Shown here: one piece after another, positions 42,580-51,025 of the stretch
Layout: each line of letters begins with the position of its first letter
Numbering within the stretch: position 1 is the stretch's first letter
NCBI GenBank assembly: GCA_949292945.1
Contig: CASFAX010000008.1
Coordinates: 1-51,025 of the forward strand
Reading direction: 5' to 3'
DNA length: 51,025 bases
Source: an uncultured Bacillota bacterium
GTDB taxonomy: Bacteria > Bacillota > Clostridia > Peptostreptococcales > Anaerovoracaceae
The notes under the pieces: generated by a model
The model's input: only the letters and a program-made list of their open reading frames with translations
Databases searched by the model: none
Told to the model about the DNA's origin: nothing
Program-made: the position numbers and the translations under genes

Positions 42580-43704
42580 CTATTCTATGACTACTCCGTC
42601 CTCGTCCACTCTCATTCCGCCTGCAAAACCTTCAGGAATTCCGCCATCTTCAGCTTCTCCTTCGGAATCGCTTCCTTCAGGCTTGAAATTCTTATCGAGG
42701 ACGGCCTGTTCGATTTCAGAGAGCACGGCAGGATTTTCCTCCAGGTATTTCTTAACGTTTTCCTTTCCCTGGCCGATGCGATCTCCCTTATAGCTGTACC
42801 AGGATCCGGACTTATCCACTATTCCGTCTGCAACGGCGCAGTCTAAAACATCGCCGCTTCTGGAAATTCCCTGACCGTACATGATATCGAACTCCGCCTG
42901 CTTAAACGGTGGAGACACCTTATTCTTCACGATCTTAACCCTGGTTCTGTTTCCTATAATCTGATCCCCGTTCTTTATGGATTCAGCCTTGCGCACATCG
43001 AGCCTCATGGTGGCGTAGAACTTAAGAGCCCTTCCGCCTGCCGTGGTCTCAGGGTTTCCGAACATTACGCCTATCTTTTCCCTCAGCTGATTTATGAATA
43101 TTACGCAGGTCTTCGACTTATTAACAGTGCCCGTAAGCTTTCTGAGGGCCTGAGACATGAGTCTGGCCTGAAGACCTACGTGGGAATCGCCCATCTCGCC
43201 CATGATTTCAGCCTTCGGAACGAGAGCTGCCACCGAGTCTATTACGATTACATCGAGGGCTCCCGACCTTGCCAGCATGTCGCATATTTCAAGGGCCTGT
43301 TCCCCGGTGTCAGGCTGGGATACCACCAGCTCGTCCATCTTAACGCCCAGATTCTTAGCGTAAACGGGATCAAGCGCATGTTCCGCATCTATGAAAGCGG
43401 CCTTACCGCCCTTCTTCTGAGCTTCCGCAACCACGTGCAGCGTAAGAGTGGTCTTACCTGAGGATTCAGGTCCATATATCTCGATTATTCTTCCCTTCGG
43501 AAGTCCGCCGACGCCTGTGGCTATGTCAAGGCTGATGGAGCCGGTGGATATGACGTCTACGTGTCCCATACCGGTGCTTCCGTCCATCTTCATTATGGCG
43601 CCCTGTCCGAACTGCCTCTGTATCTGCTTAAGCGCCTCCTCCAGCGCTCTTTCTCTTCCGTCGTTATCGGCAGGAGCTCCGCCTGCCAGCTTATCCTTTG
43701 CCAT
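42580..43704 (-). CDS. recA: recombinase RecA
   Basis: The 374-residue protein has the P-loop GPESSGKTT (78-86), [52 protein letters not shown] (DNA-binding loop and Walker B region), and an acidic C terminus. RecA pairs homologous DNA and triggers LexA self-cleavage. The ATG at 43704 has GGAGG five bases upstream. A LexA-like box lies between the promoter and the gene. It follows cinA, as in many Bacillota. Confidence 0.98.
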   Translation of the reverse strand: MAKDKLAGGAPADNDGRERALEEALKQIQRQFGQGAIMKMDGSTGMGHVDVISTGSISLDIATGVGGLPKGRIIEIYGPESSGKTTLTLHVVAEAQKKGGKAAFIDAEHALDPVYAKNLGVKMDELVVSQPDTGEQALEICDMLARSGALDVIVIDSVAALVPKAEIMGEMGDSHVGLQARLMSQALRKLTGTVNKSKTCVIFINQLREKIGVMFGNPETTAGGRALKFYATMRLDVRKAESIKNGDQIIGNRTRVKIVKNKVSPPFKQAEFDIMYGQGISRSGDVLDCAVADGIVDKSGSWYSYKGDRIGQGKENVKKYLEENPAVLSEIEQAVLDKNFKPEGSDSEGEAEDGGIPEGFAGGMRVDEDGVVIE

Positions 43705-43720
43705 TATTACCTCCAAAAGT

Positions 43721-43768
43721 GAACATCTGTTCTTTTTTAATAATACCCTATCCGGCCCCTTAATTCAA
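43721..43768 (-). promoter_or_regulatory. recA promoter with LexA-like box
   Basis: On the minus strand TTGAAT (43768-43763) and TATTAT (43745-43740) are 17 bases apart. GAACAGATGTTC (43732-43721), an exact GAAC-N4-GTTC palindrome, begins seven bases after the -10 box and would block transcription. Confidence 0.85.
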
Positions 43769-43927
43769 GTCTTTTATGTTTAATCACCTGAATTAATTAT
43801 ATTCCGCCCCTTTGAAAAAGGGCAAGTCTTAAATAATACATTCCGCGACATATATATAACATAAAATCCCCGACAATTTCCACACAATTTAAGTCTGCAC
43901 CATGAAATTTCAAAGCTTTCTTAAATT

Positions 43928-45157
43928 CTATCCTATGGTCTTGTTTATAAGATCGAACATGTGAAGCACGGCAACGTTGCGGTTAGCCTCCCTGTCAGTT
44001 TTTCCCGTGTTCAGGACCCGCACCTCCTCGCGTCCGTCAAAGGATACGGCTATGTATATGAGGCCTGCCGGTTTGTCCCCGATGGCATCAGGCCCTGCAA
44101 CTCCTGTTACGGAAATGCACAGGCGGCTTCCCGTCTTTGCCTTAAGGCCCCTGACCATCTCAAGGGCCGTCTCCCTGCTTTCCGCAGTGAAAGCATCCAG
44201 CGTTTCTCTCTTTACGGAAAGCTCATCCATCTTTGCCCTTTCCGTATACGTCACCAGCCCCCTGTCAAATACTTTGGAAATTCCGGGAACGCTTACCAGT
44301 CTTTCAGAAAGCAATCCTCCTGTACATGACTCGCAGGCGGATATGGTGATATTTCTTTCTATAAGCTTCTTTCCCACCACCTGATGAAGGTCCTCGTCGT
44401 CGAAGCTATATATGTACTCTCCTGCAATTTCTGCAACCTTTTCAGCCATGGCGTTCACAGCAACCTTTGCTTCCTCAAGGGTACGGCGCTTTGATGCTAT
44501 TCTCAGGCTACACTCTCCTTCTTTTGCATAAGTTGCCAGAGTAGGATCTGTCTGTGCGTCTATCAAAGGCAGCAGCACCGTCTCAAGCTCCGACTCTCCG
44601 ATTCCGAAAGTGCGAAGGATTCTGTAGTAGATGACCGAATCGCTGAGGCTTAAAAGATAAGGCTTTACACGCCTTTCCCACATTCTCTTCATCTCTCTCG
44701 GCGGCCCGGGCATACATATAGCCGTCTTTCCATCCGAACTTAAGGCAAAACCCGGAGCAGTGCCGGCATCGTTATCGAAGACTACAGCCTTTGTCGGCAT
44801 CATAGCCTGTTTAAAGTTGTTTTCCGTAAGAGTATACCCCCGGCGCTTTGAAATCGCGTAAAGGGTGTCCAGGCTCTCCTGATGCATTTCAAGGGTATCG
44901 CCCATGACCTCACACACCGTTTCCTTAGTTAAATCGTCCTCCGTAGGGCCAAGGCCTCCCGTGGTTATGACAAGGTCGCAATCGCGAAAAGCCATTTTCA
45001 GCATGTCGGAAAGCCTTCCCGAATTATCTCCCGCCGTATAGTGGTACATGACGTCGATACCCAGGGTGTTAAGCTCCCTTGAAAGGAAAACCGTGTTGGT
45101 GTTTACTATTTGTCCGAACAGAATCTCAGTTCCTACGCTTAAAATTGCTGCTTTCAT
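43928..45157 (-). CDS. cinA: CinA family protein (nicotinamide mononucleotide deamidase-type)
   Basis: The 409-residue protein has an N-terminal MoCF-like domain (AAILSVGTEILFGQIVNTNT, ITTGGLGPTEDDLTKE, MPGPPREM). A C-terminal CinA domain follows (ISACESCTGGLLSERLVSVPG, SVTGVAGPDAIGDKPAGL). The C-terminal domain deamidates NMN in related proteins and the N-terminal domain has ADP-ribose pyrophosphatase activity. The ATG at 45157 follows GAGGTGGG. The order pgsA-cinA-recA is common in Bacillota. Confidence 0.94.
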   Translation of the reverse strand: MKAAILSVGTEILFGQIVNTNTVFLSRELNTLGIDVMYHYTAGDNSGRLSDMLKMAFRDCDLVITTGGLGPTEDDLTKETVCEVMGDTLEMHQESLDTLYAISKRRGYTLTENNFKQAMMPTKAVVFDNDAGTAPGFALSSDGKTAICMPGPPREMKRMWERRVKPYLLSLSDSVIYYRILRTFGIGESELETVLLPLIDAQTDPTLATYAKEGECSLRIASKRRTLEEAKVAVNAMAEKVAEIAGEYIYSFDDEDLHQVVGKKLIERNITISACESCTGGLLSERLVSVPGISKVFDRGLVTYTERAKMDELSVKRETLDAFTAESRETALEMVRGLKAKTGSRLCISVTGVAGPDAIGDKPAGLIYIAVSFDGREEVRVLNTGKTDREANRNVAVLHMFDLINKTIG

Positions 45158-45173
45158 TTTCCCACCTCGCAAA

Positions 45174-45203
45174 ATGCGCGAAAGCAGTTAAGCCTTCGCG
45201 CAT
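45174..45203. other. perfect hairpin just upstream of cinA
   Basis: ATGCGCGAA (45174-45182) and TTCGCGCAT (45195-45203) are exactly complementary around a 12-base loop. On the minus strand it is followed by TTTTGCGAGG, so it could be a weak terminator of pgsA or affect the cinA ribosome binding site. Confidence 0.55.
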
Positions 45204-45210
45204 CGTAAAA

Positions 45211-45753
45211 CTATTTCATTGAAAATACCGATTTATTCTTAATGATGTACTCTGCGCCGGAATATACGGTCATGATGAGAGATGCCCAGAGGAATATCTG
45301 ACCGGCAAGGCTGAAGCCTTCATAGGCCGCCGTATCCTTTAACGCCGATGTCAGAAGAAGAAGAGGAACGGCTATCATCTGAAGAACAGTCTTTATCTTT
45401 CCGCTCATTCCTGCGGCGATGACTATACCTTCCGCAGCGGCAACAGACCTCATTCCCGCGATTGCAAACTCTCTGGCAAGGATGATTATGAGCATCCAGG
45501 CCGGCACCATTCCCCCTTCTACCATCAGGCAGAAAGCCGAGTACACGAGAATCTTATCAGCAAGAGGATCCATTATCTTTCCGAAGTTGGTAACAAGGTT
45601 ATACTTTCTCGCAATCTTGCCGTCCAGCATGTCCGTAAAGGACGCCGCTATGAATATGATAAAAGCCGGAACGAACAGCTCCGTCATATAGCAGGCGATA
45701 AAAAACGGCACTGCCACCACGCGCAAAACCGTAAGCTTGTTAGGTAAATTCAT
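45211..45753 (-). CDS. pgsA: CDP-diacylglycerol-glycerol-3-phosphate 3-phosphatidyltransferase
   Basis: PgsA makes phosphatidylglycerol phosphate. The 180-residue membrane protein begins MNLPNKLTVLRVVAVPFFI and has the CDP-alcohol phosphotransferase motif, D-G-x2-A-R-x8-G-x3-D-x3-D, in TDMLDGKIARKYNLVTNFGKIMDPLADK. About five helices are seen. GGAGG lies six bases before the ATG. It sits directly after the structured RNA at 45770-45949 and before cinA. Confidence 0.95.
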   Translation of the reverse strand: MNLPNKLTVLRVVAVPFFIACYMTELFVPAFIIFIAASFTDMLDGKIARKYNLVTNFGKIMDPLADKILVYSAFCLMVEGGMVPAWMLIIILAREFAIAGMRSVAAAEGIVIAAGMSGKIKTVLQMIAVPLLLLTSALKDTAAYEGFSLAGQIFLWASLIMTVYSGAEYIIKNKSVFSMK

Positions 45754-45769
45754 GTAATACCTCCAAAAT

Positions 45770-45949
45770 AAAAACCCGGAAGCTCCGTTAAGGAATAATT
45801 GACGCCCTATCGTTCGATAGGTGGGTATCCTGCCTTCATCTCTCTGTCTTCCGTCTGCATGGGCGGCATGACATAACAGCTGACGGACTCCGGATTCCCG
45901 TAGTTAAAGTGTAGGTTCAATTATGAAGCCTTAACGCAAGTTCCAGGCA
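45770..45949 (-). ncRNA. ssrS: structured RNA, 6S RNA candidate
   Basis: A TATAAT box (45961-45956) precedes it. The 5' strand CCTGGAACTTGCGTTAAGG and, further in, ATAATTGA pair with the 3' strand TCAATTAT and CCTTAACGGAGCTTCCGGG, closing a rod of about 20 pairs followed by GTTTTTATTTT. Inside are an apical stem TCCGTC/GACGGA and, on the 3' side of the central bubble, a small hairpin CCTATC-GAAC-GATAGG. Size (about 180 bases) and layout match 6S RNA. A leader of pgsA is the alternative. Confidence 0.55.
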
Positions 45950-46058
45950 AGCTTTATTATAATACAAATTTCCGCCCCGTGCTACACATTTTTAAGTATA
46001 CATGCCATAAGCCCGGATGTCATAAACCGTCTCGGGGCGCAGATGTAACGTTACGGTA

Positions 46059-46784
46059 TTATTCCTCGTAAAGATCTATGGCGCAGTTGGTATGAACCTT
46101 CTGAACGTCGTCGTTATCCTCGAAGATTTCTATCATCTTTCTCAGCTTCTTGATATCGTCCTCGCCAGGGGTTGCTTCAACGGAAGGAACGTATTCGATG
46201 TCGGACTCTACCAGCTCATAGCCTGCATCGGTGAGAGCCTGATGCACGTCAGCATATGCCGACGGGTCGGTCTGAATCTCGAAGCTGTCATCATGGGTTA
46301 TCATGTCGTCAGCTCCTGCTTCGAGAGCTGTTTCCATCAGCGCATCCTCGTCCACGTCGTCGGTCTTTTCGATGAGTATAACTCCCTTTCTGGAGAACAT
46401 GTAGGATACGCATCCGTTGGTTCCCAGGTTTCCGCCGTGCTTATCGAAGGTGGATCTGACAAAGGATGTAGTTCTGTTGGTGTTATCCGTAAGGCAGTCC
46501 ACAATAACGGCAACTCCCCCTGCGCCGTAGCCTTCAAAGGAAAGCTCCTCGTAGGACACCCCTTCCAGTTCGCCGGTTCCCTTCTTAATGGCTCTCTGTA
46601 TGTTATCGTTAGGCATACTTATAGCCTTTGCCTTTTCTATGGCAACTCTCAGCCCCGCATTGTACTCAGGATCTCCTCCGTCCTTTGCAGCAACCGTAAT
46701 CGCCTTTGCATACTTTGTGAACATTGCAGCCCTCTTGGAATCCTGAGCCGCCTTTCTTCCTGCTATTGTACCGTGTCTTCCCAT
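46059..46784 (-). CDS. YebC/PmpR family protein
   Basis: The 241-residue protein starts GRHGTIAGRKAAQDSKRAAMFTKYAK and carries AKAISMPNDNIQRAIKKGTGE, YEGYGAGGVAVIV-type (here SFEGYGAGGVAVIVDCLTDN) and an acidic C terminus. YebC proteins are annotated as transcription regulators; recent work links them to translation of difficult peptide stretches. The usual GHSKW motif near the N terminus is replaced by GRHGTI, as in some clostridia. The ATG at 46784 follows AGGAGGT. Confidence 0.9.
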   Translation of the reverse strand: MGRHGTIAGRKAAQDSKRAAMFTKYAKAITVAAKDGGDPEYNAGLRVAIEKAKAISMPNDNIQRAIKKGTGELEGVSYEELSFEGYGAGGVAVIVDCLTDNTNRTTSFVRSTFDKHGGNLGTNGCVSYMFSRKGVILIEKTDDVDEDALMETALEAGADDMITHDDSFEIQTDPSAYADVHQALTDAGYELVESDIEYVPSVEATPGEDDIKKLRKMIEIFEDNDDVQKVHTNCAIDLYEE

Positions 46785-46867
46785 CAAGACACCTCCTGTT
46801 CTTTATATGAATTTAATATTTTTAACAACTGAAATAGTATACACCATACTGCCGGTAATTGCAATTA

Positions 46868-47575
46868 CTATTGTTCAGGCTGCCACAGCCCTATAGCGTG
46901 GCTTACCGGAAGGGAAAAAACTATGGACTGAGCCTTGCTGTCCAGGCCCGCTTTTTCCATTATAGCCTTCATAATGTTGTTTCTGCCCTGGGTCGGAACG
47001 ACGATAAAGTGTATCTCCTTTTCCGACGCTATGGAAAATCCGAAGAACTTCTCCGTATATTCGGCTCCGGTACCCTTCGCCTTTATTACGGTGCCTCCCG
47101 AAGCTCCCGCGCTCCTTGCCGCATCCATTATCAAATCCGTGTAGCCTTCGTTAGCTATGACGAAGAGCAGTTCAAAATCAGTATTTACAGCCATTCTCTT
47201 CTCTCTTTCTGCAAAAATAGACGACTTTCTGTCACCGGAACCCAGTGTCTGTCCGTCAAGAATGTATTCGAAGCTTCTCTTTCCTCCGACGCTGTTTAAG
47301 GGAACCGAAACGACTATTCCGTTTCCGGGAACCTCTATGTACATTTTGTTCTTGAAGTCCTTGAAAAGCTGCGAAACTCCCGAATCCGTAATTATGCCGA
47401 AAACGATTGCCTTCTCCACGGGAGTAAGATACAGATAGTCAAGCACTTCCGAAGAAGCGGTACCGTTTCCGAGGACAACGTCTGTGGTAAACACGTTGTT
47501 TTCGTTGAAAATGCGTATTACCTTCTCCGCTCTGTGACGGTCGGTAACCGCAGTCACAAGATGTAATCCTTCCAT
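46868..47575 (-). CDS. tandem PII-like protein
   Basis: The 235-residue protein contains two ferredoxin-fold PII-like repeats. The first (about 1-110) starts GLHLVTAVTDRHRAEKVIRIF, and the second (about 130-235) contains ELLFVIANEGYTDLIMDAARSAGASGGTVIKAKGTG, the PII strand-helix-strand start. The T-loop tyrosine is not seen. PII proteins sense nucleotides and metabolites and control transporters. It lies 19 bases after a DUF1538 membrane protein gene on the same strand, a recurrent pairing in clostridia as I recall. Confidence 0.8.
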   Translation of the reverse strand: MEGLHLVTAVTDRHRAEKVIRIFNENNVFTTDVVLGNGTASSEVLDYLYLTPVEKAIVFGIITDSGVSQLFKDFKNKMYIEVPGNGIVVSVPLNSVGGKRSFEYILDGQTLGSGDRKSSIFAEREKRMAVNTDFELLFVIANEGYTDLIMDAARSAGASGGTVIKAKGTGAEYTEKFFGFSIASEKEIHFIVVPTQGRNNIMKAIMEKAGLDSKAQSIVFSLPVSHAIGLWQPEQ

Positions 47576-47594
47576 ATAAATCTCACCTCTCCCG

Positions 47595-49127
47595 TTACAG
47601 CTCTATTATATCTTCGTCGGCAAACTGCTGAATCGTTTCCTGCATTCTGATTCTCATGGTCTCTTCTTTTCTCGTCCTGAGCCTGTATATTCCGCCCAGA
47701 AGCTGAATCATGATGAGAGGCGTCATTGCTACCATGGCGACTATTCCGAATGCGTCGGTGATGATTCTGTCAACGCCGCCTATGGCCTCGCACGCTCCCA
47801 TGGCAAAAGGAAGAAGGAACGTTGCCGTCATAGGTCCCGAAGCAACTCCGCCGGAGTCAAAAGCGATTGACGTAAATATTTTTGGCGTAAATAAAGACAT
47901 CAGAAGCGCTATTGAATATCCCGGTATGAGAAAACACATGACCGAAATGCCGGTGATTACACGTATCATTGCAAGAGCAAGGGAAATGGCCATTCCGATA
48001 GAAAGGCTCAGCTCCATGGCTCTCGCAGGAATGGTTCCCGCAGTAATCTCCTCTACCTGCTTGTTAAGCACGTGTACGGCAGGCTCCGCCGCAACTATAA
48101 AGTACCCTATGACCATGGCAAGGGGAACGAGAATCCAGAAGAAATCCGCGCTTCCTATGAGTTTTCCTATGTAGTTTCCCACGGGCATGAATCCCACGTT
48201 TACACCCGTAAGGAAGAGCACCAGGCCTATATACGTGTGAACCAGGCCGATGCAGATTTTGATAAGAGCCTTCTTCTCCAGCTTTATAACCATGACGTTA
48301 AACAGCAGGAAGAACAGTATTATAGGCGCAAGAGCTATTGCAACCTCCTCCAGATACTTCGGGAACTCAGAAACGAAGAGCATTATGGCGTCCTGAGAGC
48401 TGTTTCCTTCAGGAATCTCAACGGGAGTGTACGCTCCCTCCGCAGGATATAAAAGCCCTAAAATGAGCACCGCAAGTATAGGTCCTATGGAGCATAGAGC
48501 TACGAGACCAAAGCTGTCGTTTCCGGCGTGTCTGTCGCTTCGTATATTGGAAACGCCCACACCGAGAGCCATTATGAAAGGTACCGTCATAGGTCCCGTT
48601 GTAACTCCTCCGGAATCAAAGGCTGCAGCCCAGAAGTCCTTAGGAACAAATGTTGCCGTAATAAAAACTATGATGTAAAAACCGATTAAAAGATATGAAA
48701 GCGGTATGCCGAAGAGAATTCTCAGCATCGCTATTACGAGAAATATTCCCACTCCGAGAGCCACCGCTATGATTATGACGGCGTTCTCAATGGTAGGTAT
48801 CTGATCTGCCAGAACCTGAAGGTCCGGCTCCGAAACAGTGATTATAACACCCATTAAAAAGCTGACGAGTACGATTACCCAGACGCGTCTGGATTTAGTC
48901 ATGCACGAGCCGACCTTGTTTCCTATAGGCGTCATAGCCGTATCGGCGCCCAGTGTAAAGAAAGCCATACCTCCTATTAACATAATTGCGCCGATTATGA
49001 ACGCAACAAACATGTTGTTGGGAATCGGCGCAATGGTAAAGCAAAGAAGTATTACTATAGCGGTTATGGGCAATACGGATGTCACTGCTTCGTGAAACTT
49101 TTCATAAAGCATGGATCTGTTGCTCAA
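47595..49127 (-). CDS. DUF1538 membrane protein with internal duplication
   Basis: The 510-residue protein has about 12 hydrophobic helices in two similar halves. The first half shows TLGADTAMTPIGNKVG (58-73), SEPDLQVL (99-106) and AFDSGGVTTGPMT (169-181). The second shows TGVNVGFMPVGNYIG (307-321), AEPAVHVL (347-354) and AFDSGGVASGPMT (422-434). This is the DUF1538 family pattern, probably a transporter of unknown substrate. It is followed by a tandem PII-like protein that may regulate it. Confidence 0.85.
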   Translation of the reverse strand: MSNRSMLYEKFHEAVTSVLPITAIVILLCFTIAPIPNNMFVAFIIGAIMLIGGMAFFTLGADTAMTPIGNKVGSCMTKSRRVWVIVLVSFLMGVIITVSEPDLQVLADQIPTIENAVIIIAVALGVGIFLVIAMLRILFGIPLSYLLIGFYIIVFITATFVPKDFWAAAFDSGGVTTGPMTVPFIMALGVGVSNIRSDRHAGNDSFGLVALCSIGPILAVLILGLLYPAEGAYTPVEIPEGNSSQDAIMLFVSEFPKYLEEVAIALAPIILFFLLFNVMVIKLEKKALIKICIGLVHTYIGLVLFLTGVNVGFMPVGNYIGKLIGSADFFWILVPLAMVIGYFIVAAEPAVHVLNKQVEEITAGTIPARAMELSLSIGMAISLALAMIRVITGISVMCFLIPGYSIALLMSLFTPKIFTSIAFDSGGVASGPMTATFLLPFAMGACEAIGGVDRIITDAFGIVAMVAMTPLIMIQLLGGIYRLRTRKEETMRIRMQETIQQFADEDIIEL

Positions 49128-49177
49128 ATATACACCTCTTTTTCATTTTTATGCAAAAACTTATCTTGTACTGAGTA

Positions 49178-51025
49178 TTATACAGTTTTTTCGTCTTCAA
49201 GGCAAGCATCTTCTATATTTTTGTGGGCCGTCGCCATCATCAGCTTGATTCTGTTAAGCTGATTTACGTCGCTGGCGCCGGGGTCGTAGTCTATAGCCAC
49301 TATATTCGCCTTAGGATTCATCTTTCTCAGAGCCTTCATCATGCCCTTGCCTATTACGTGGTTAGGAAGACACGCAAACGGCTGGAGGCAGACGATGTTT
49401 TCAACTCCGCTGTGAATGAGCTCCATCATTTCACCCGTAAGGAGCCACCCTTCACCGCACTGGTTTCCCAAAGATGCGATCTGCGATGCGTTAGCCGCCG
49501 TCTCCTCTATGTATGCGGGTTCTGTAAAGTGCTTACTCTCTCTGAGGGCCTTTCTCATAGGCTTTCTCAGCCACTCTATGGCCTTGATTCCAAGGTTGTT
49601 CACGGACTTCTGCTTATGAGTTCCCGAAAGATGCTCGAAGTTGAACTGTTTGCTGTACATTCCGTACAGGAAGAAGTCGAGCATGTCCAGGACTACGGCT
49701 TCTCCGCCCTCCTGCTCTATAATGCCTACGATGTCGTTGTTGGCGTTAGGATGATATTTTACGAGAATCTCTCCCACGACGCCTACCTTAGGCTTTACTT
49801 CTCCCGTTCTCACCACTTTGTCAAAGTCTTCGACTATACCTTTCAGGTTCTTTGCAAAGACCCTCCTGTTGAAGTGAATGGTGTTGTCGATTATCCTGTC
49901 GTGCCACTTGTCCAGTATGGCCTGACACGTTCCCGGAACCTTTTCGTAAGGCCTCGTAGCGTAGAGGACTCTCATGATAAGGTCTCCGTACACGACTCCC
50001 ACCGCAAGCTTAAGGCCCATCTGCGGCGTAATCTTAAAGCCCGGATTCTTTTCAAGGCCCACCGTGTTAAAAGAAACAACGGGAACCTGCTCCATATCGA
50101 GATCCTTAAGGGCCTTTCTCAGAAGGGCGACGTAATTGCTGGCTCTGCAGCCTCCGCCTGTCTGGCTCATAAATACGGCCGTTTTGTTCAGGTCGTATTC
50201 TCCCGACTTAAGCGCCGATATTATCTGTCCCAGCGTCACGATGGTAGGATAGCACGCGTCGTTATTTATATATCTCAGCCCCTCCTCCACCGAGTTCTTG
50301 TCAACGTCCGGAAGGAGCACCGCATTGTATCCGCATGACCTCATGGCGGCTTCCAGATAGGTGAAGTGTATCGGTGACATCTGCGGCACGAGAATGGTGT
50401 AGTTTTCTCTCATCTCCTCCGTAAAGAGGAGTCTCTCGTAAGGCTCGATTTCCGGAACCACGTGGATGTCGTTTTTGTCCCTGGCCTCCATAGCAGCCTT
50501 AAGAGACCTGATTCTGATCTTTATAGCTCCCAGGTTTGAGCCTTCGTCTATCTTAAGAACAGTGTAGAGCTTGTTATGAGCTCTGCATATCTCCTCCACC
50601 TGATCCGTCGTCACCGCATCCAGGCCGCATCCGAAGGAGTTAAGCTGTATTATCTCCACGTCGTCGCACCTTCCGGCAAAGTCCGCAGCCTTGTAGAGCC
50701 TGGAATGGTATACCCACTGGTCCAGAACACGAAGAGGCCTCTGGAGCTTGCCCATGTGGGCTACGGAGTCCTCCGTGAGAACCACCAGATCGAAGGAGTT
50801 TATCAGCTTATTTATGCCGTGATTGATTTCAGGATCCACGTGATACGGCCTTCCTGAAAGAACTACGCACTTCTTGTGATTTGCCCTGGCGTATCTGAGA
50901 GCGTACTCGCCCTGCTTTCTTATATCGTCCTTAAAAGCGTTCTGTTCCTTACGCGCCTTCGTCACGGCGCGCATTATCTCATCTTTTTCGATGTGATAAG
51001 GTTTAAGGATCTCCGAAAGTTCGTG
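49178..51025 (-). CDS. 2-hydroxyacyl-CoA dehydratase activase-type protein, C-terminal part
   Basis: The reading frame is open to the window edge, so only the last 615 or so codons are seen. The sequence matches the C-terminal region (DUF2229 and dehydratase subunit-like domains) of the large clostridial proteins of about 1400 residues. These start with an ASKHA ATPase activator domain, which lies outside the window. Seen are VLSGRPYHVDPEINHGIN, CGLDAVTTDQVEEIC, NNDACYPTIVTLGQII, QTGGGCRASNYVALLRKA and CLQPFACLPNHVIGKGMMK. Several cysteines may bind an Fe-S cluster. The native substrate is unknown. Confidence 0.85.
   Translation of the reverse strand, partial: HELSEILKPYHIEKDEIMRAVTKARKEQNAFKDDIRKQGEYALRYARANHKKCVVLSGRPYHVDPEINHGINKLINSFDLVVLTEDSVAHMGKLQRPLRVLDQWVYHSRLYKAADFAGRCDDVEIIQLNSFGCGLDAVTTDQVEEICRAHNKLYTVLKIDEGSNLGAIKIRIRSLKAAMEARDKNDIHVVPEIEPYERLLFTEEMRENYTILVPQMSPIHFTYLEAAMRSCGYNAVLLPDVDKNSVEEGLRYINNDACYPTIVTLGQIISALKSGEYDLNKTAVFMSQTGGGCRASNYVALLRKALKDLDMEQVPVVSFNTVGLEKNPGFKITPQMGLKLAVGVVYGDLIMRVLYATRPYEKVPGTCQAILDKWHDRIIDNTIHFNRRVFAKNLKGIVEDFDKVVRTGEVKPKVGVVGEILVKYHPNANNDIVGIIEQEGGEAVVLDMLDFFLYGMYSKQFNFEHLSGTHKQKSVNNLGIKAIEWLRKPMRKALRESKHFTEPAYIEETAANASQIASLGNQCGEGWLLTGEMMELIHSGVENIVCLQPFACLPNHVIGKGMMKALRKMNPKANIVAIDYDPGASDVNQLNRIKLMMATAHKNIEDACLEDEKTV

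Noticed and set aside
49223-50338. 371-codon open frame opposite the dehydratase activase-type gene
   Set aside because: Antisense shadow of a strongly conserved gene, with no start signal.

Overview
The window comes from a Gram-positive anaerobe of the Clostridia (Bacillota), probably gut-associated. The evidence is the content: IreB, YdbS/YdbT PH-domain proteins, an RuvX-IreB-AlaS cluster, GAAC-N4-GTTC LexA-type boxes, a partial 2-hydroxyacyl-CoA dehydratase activase-type protein and a bile salt hydrolase very close in sequence to the clostridial enzyme. I infer a member of the Eubacteriales and cannot fix the genus. Nearly all housekeeping genes lie on the minus strand in tight operons. 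No rRNA, tRNA, CRISPR array, transposase or prophage gene was found.

Region 1 (1-13.7 kb) is accessory. It holds the 3' half of an anion permease, a LysM membrane protein under three LexA-like boxes (an SOS division-inhibitor candidate), and a long RNA-like hairpin. An AT-rich pair follows, including a C39-like protein without its cysteine half, then a DUF5714 protein and a PIN/Phd toxin-antitoxin pair. Next come an Fe-S aldo/keto reductase, a HlyIII protein, a DUF1836 regulator with a C-S lyase, and a secreted protein with a small membrane partner. A YdbST pair and a hypothetical protein close the region. The promoter, the end of the small membrane gene and the terminator of the secreted-protein unit occur again at 13.1-13.4 kb as an internally deleted copy.

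Region 2 (13.7-25.3 kb) is one nine-gene purine operon, transcribed purE-C-F-M-N-O-(AICAR transformylase)-D-L. It carries every step from PRPP to IMP except purK and purB, which are not in the window. The last two steps are done by separate proteins, an archaeal-type IMP cyclohydrolase and a stand-alone AICAR transformylase, instead of bifunctional PurH. The purE leader has mutually exclusive hairpins and four CGAAC motifs. A block inside purD has foreign codon use.

Region 3 (25.3-43.9 kb) is core: ruvX, ireB, alaS, a phosphohexomutase, then a three-gene toxin-antitoxin-like cluster headed by a HicB-HEPN fusion. After this come iscS-iscU-mnmA for sulfur transfer, a macro-domain protein, DUF896, comEA, a radical-SAM pair, an HD protein, obgE, rpmA, rplU, bile salt hydrolase and recA with its own LexA box. 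L27 lacks the N-terminal extension usual in Bacillota and no prp gene is present; L21 carries a C-terminal HeH/SAP-like extension.

Region 4 (43.9-51 kb) holds cinA, pgsA, a roughly 180-nt structured RNA with 6S-like architecture, a YebC protein, a tandem PII-like protein beside a duplicated DUF1538 membrane protein, and the C-terminal part of the dehydratase activase-type protein, which runs off the window.

The strongest candidates for something undescribed are the HicB-HEPN fusion with Phd/RelE (30.5-31.9 kb) and the secreted/membrane pair with its decayed copy (8.9-9.9 and 13.1-13.4 kb). The twin PII-DUF1538 pair and the unassigned hairpin and leader RNAs come next.
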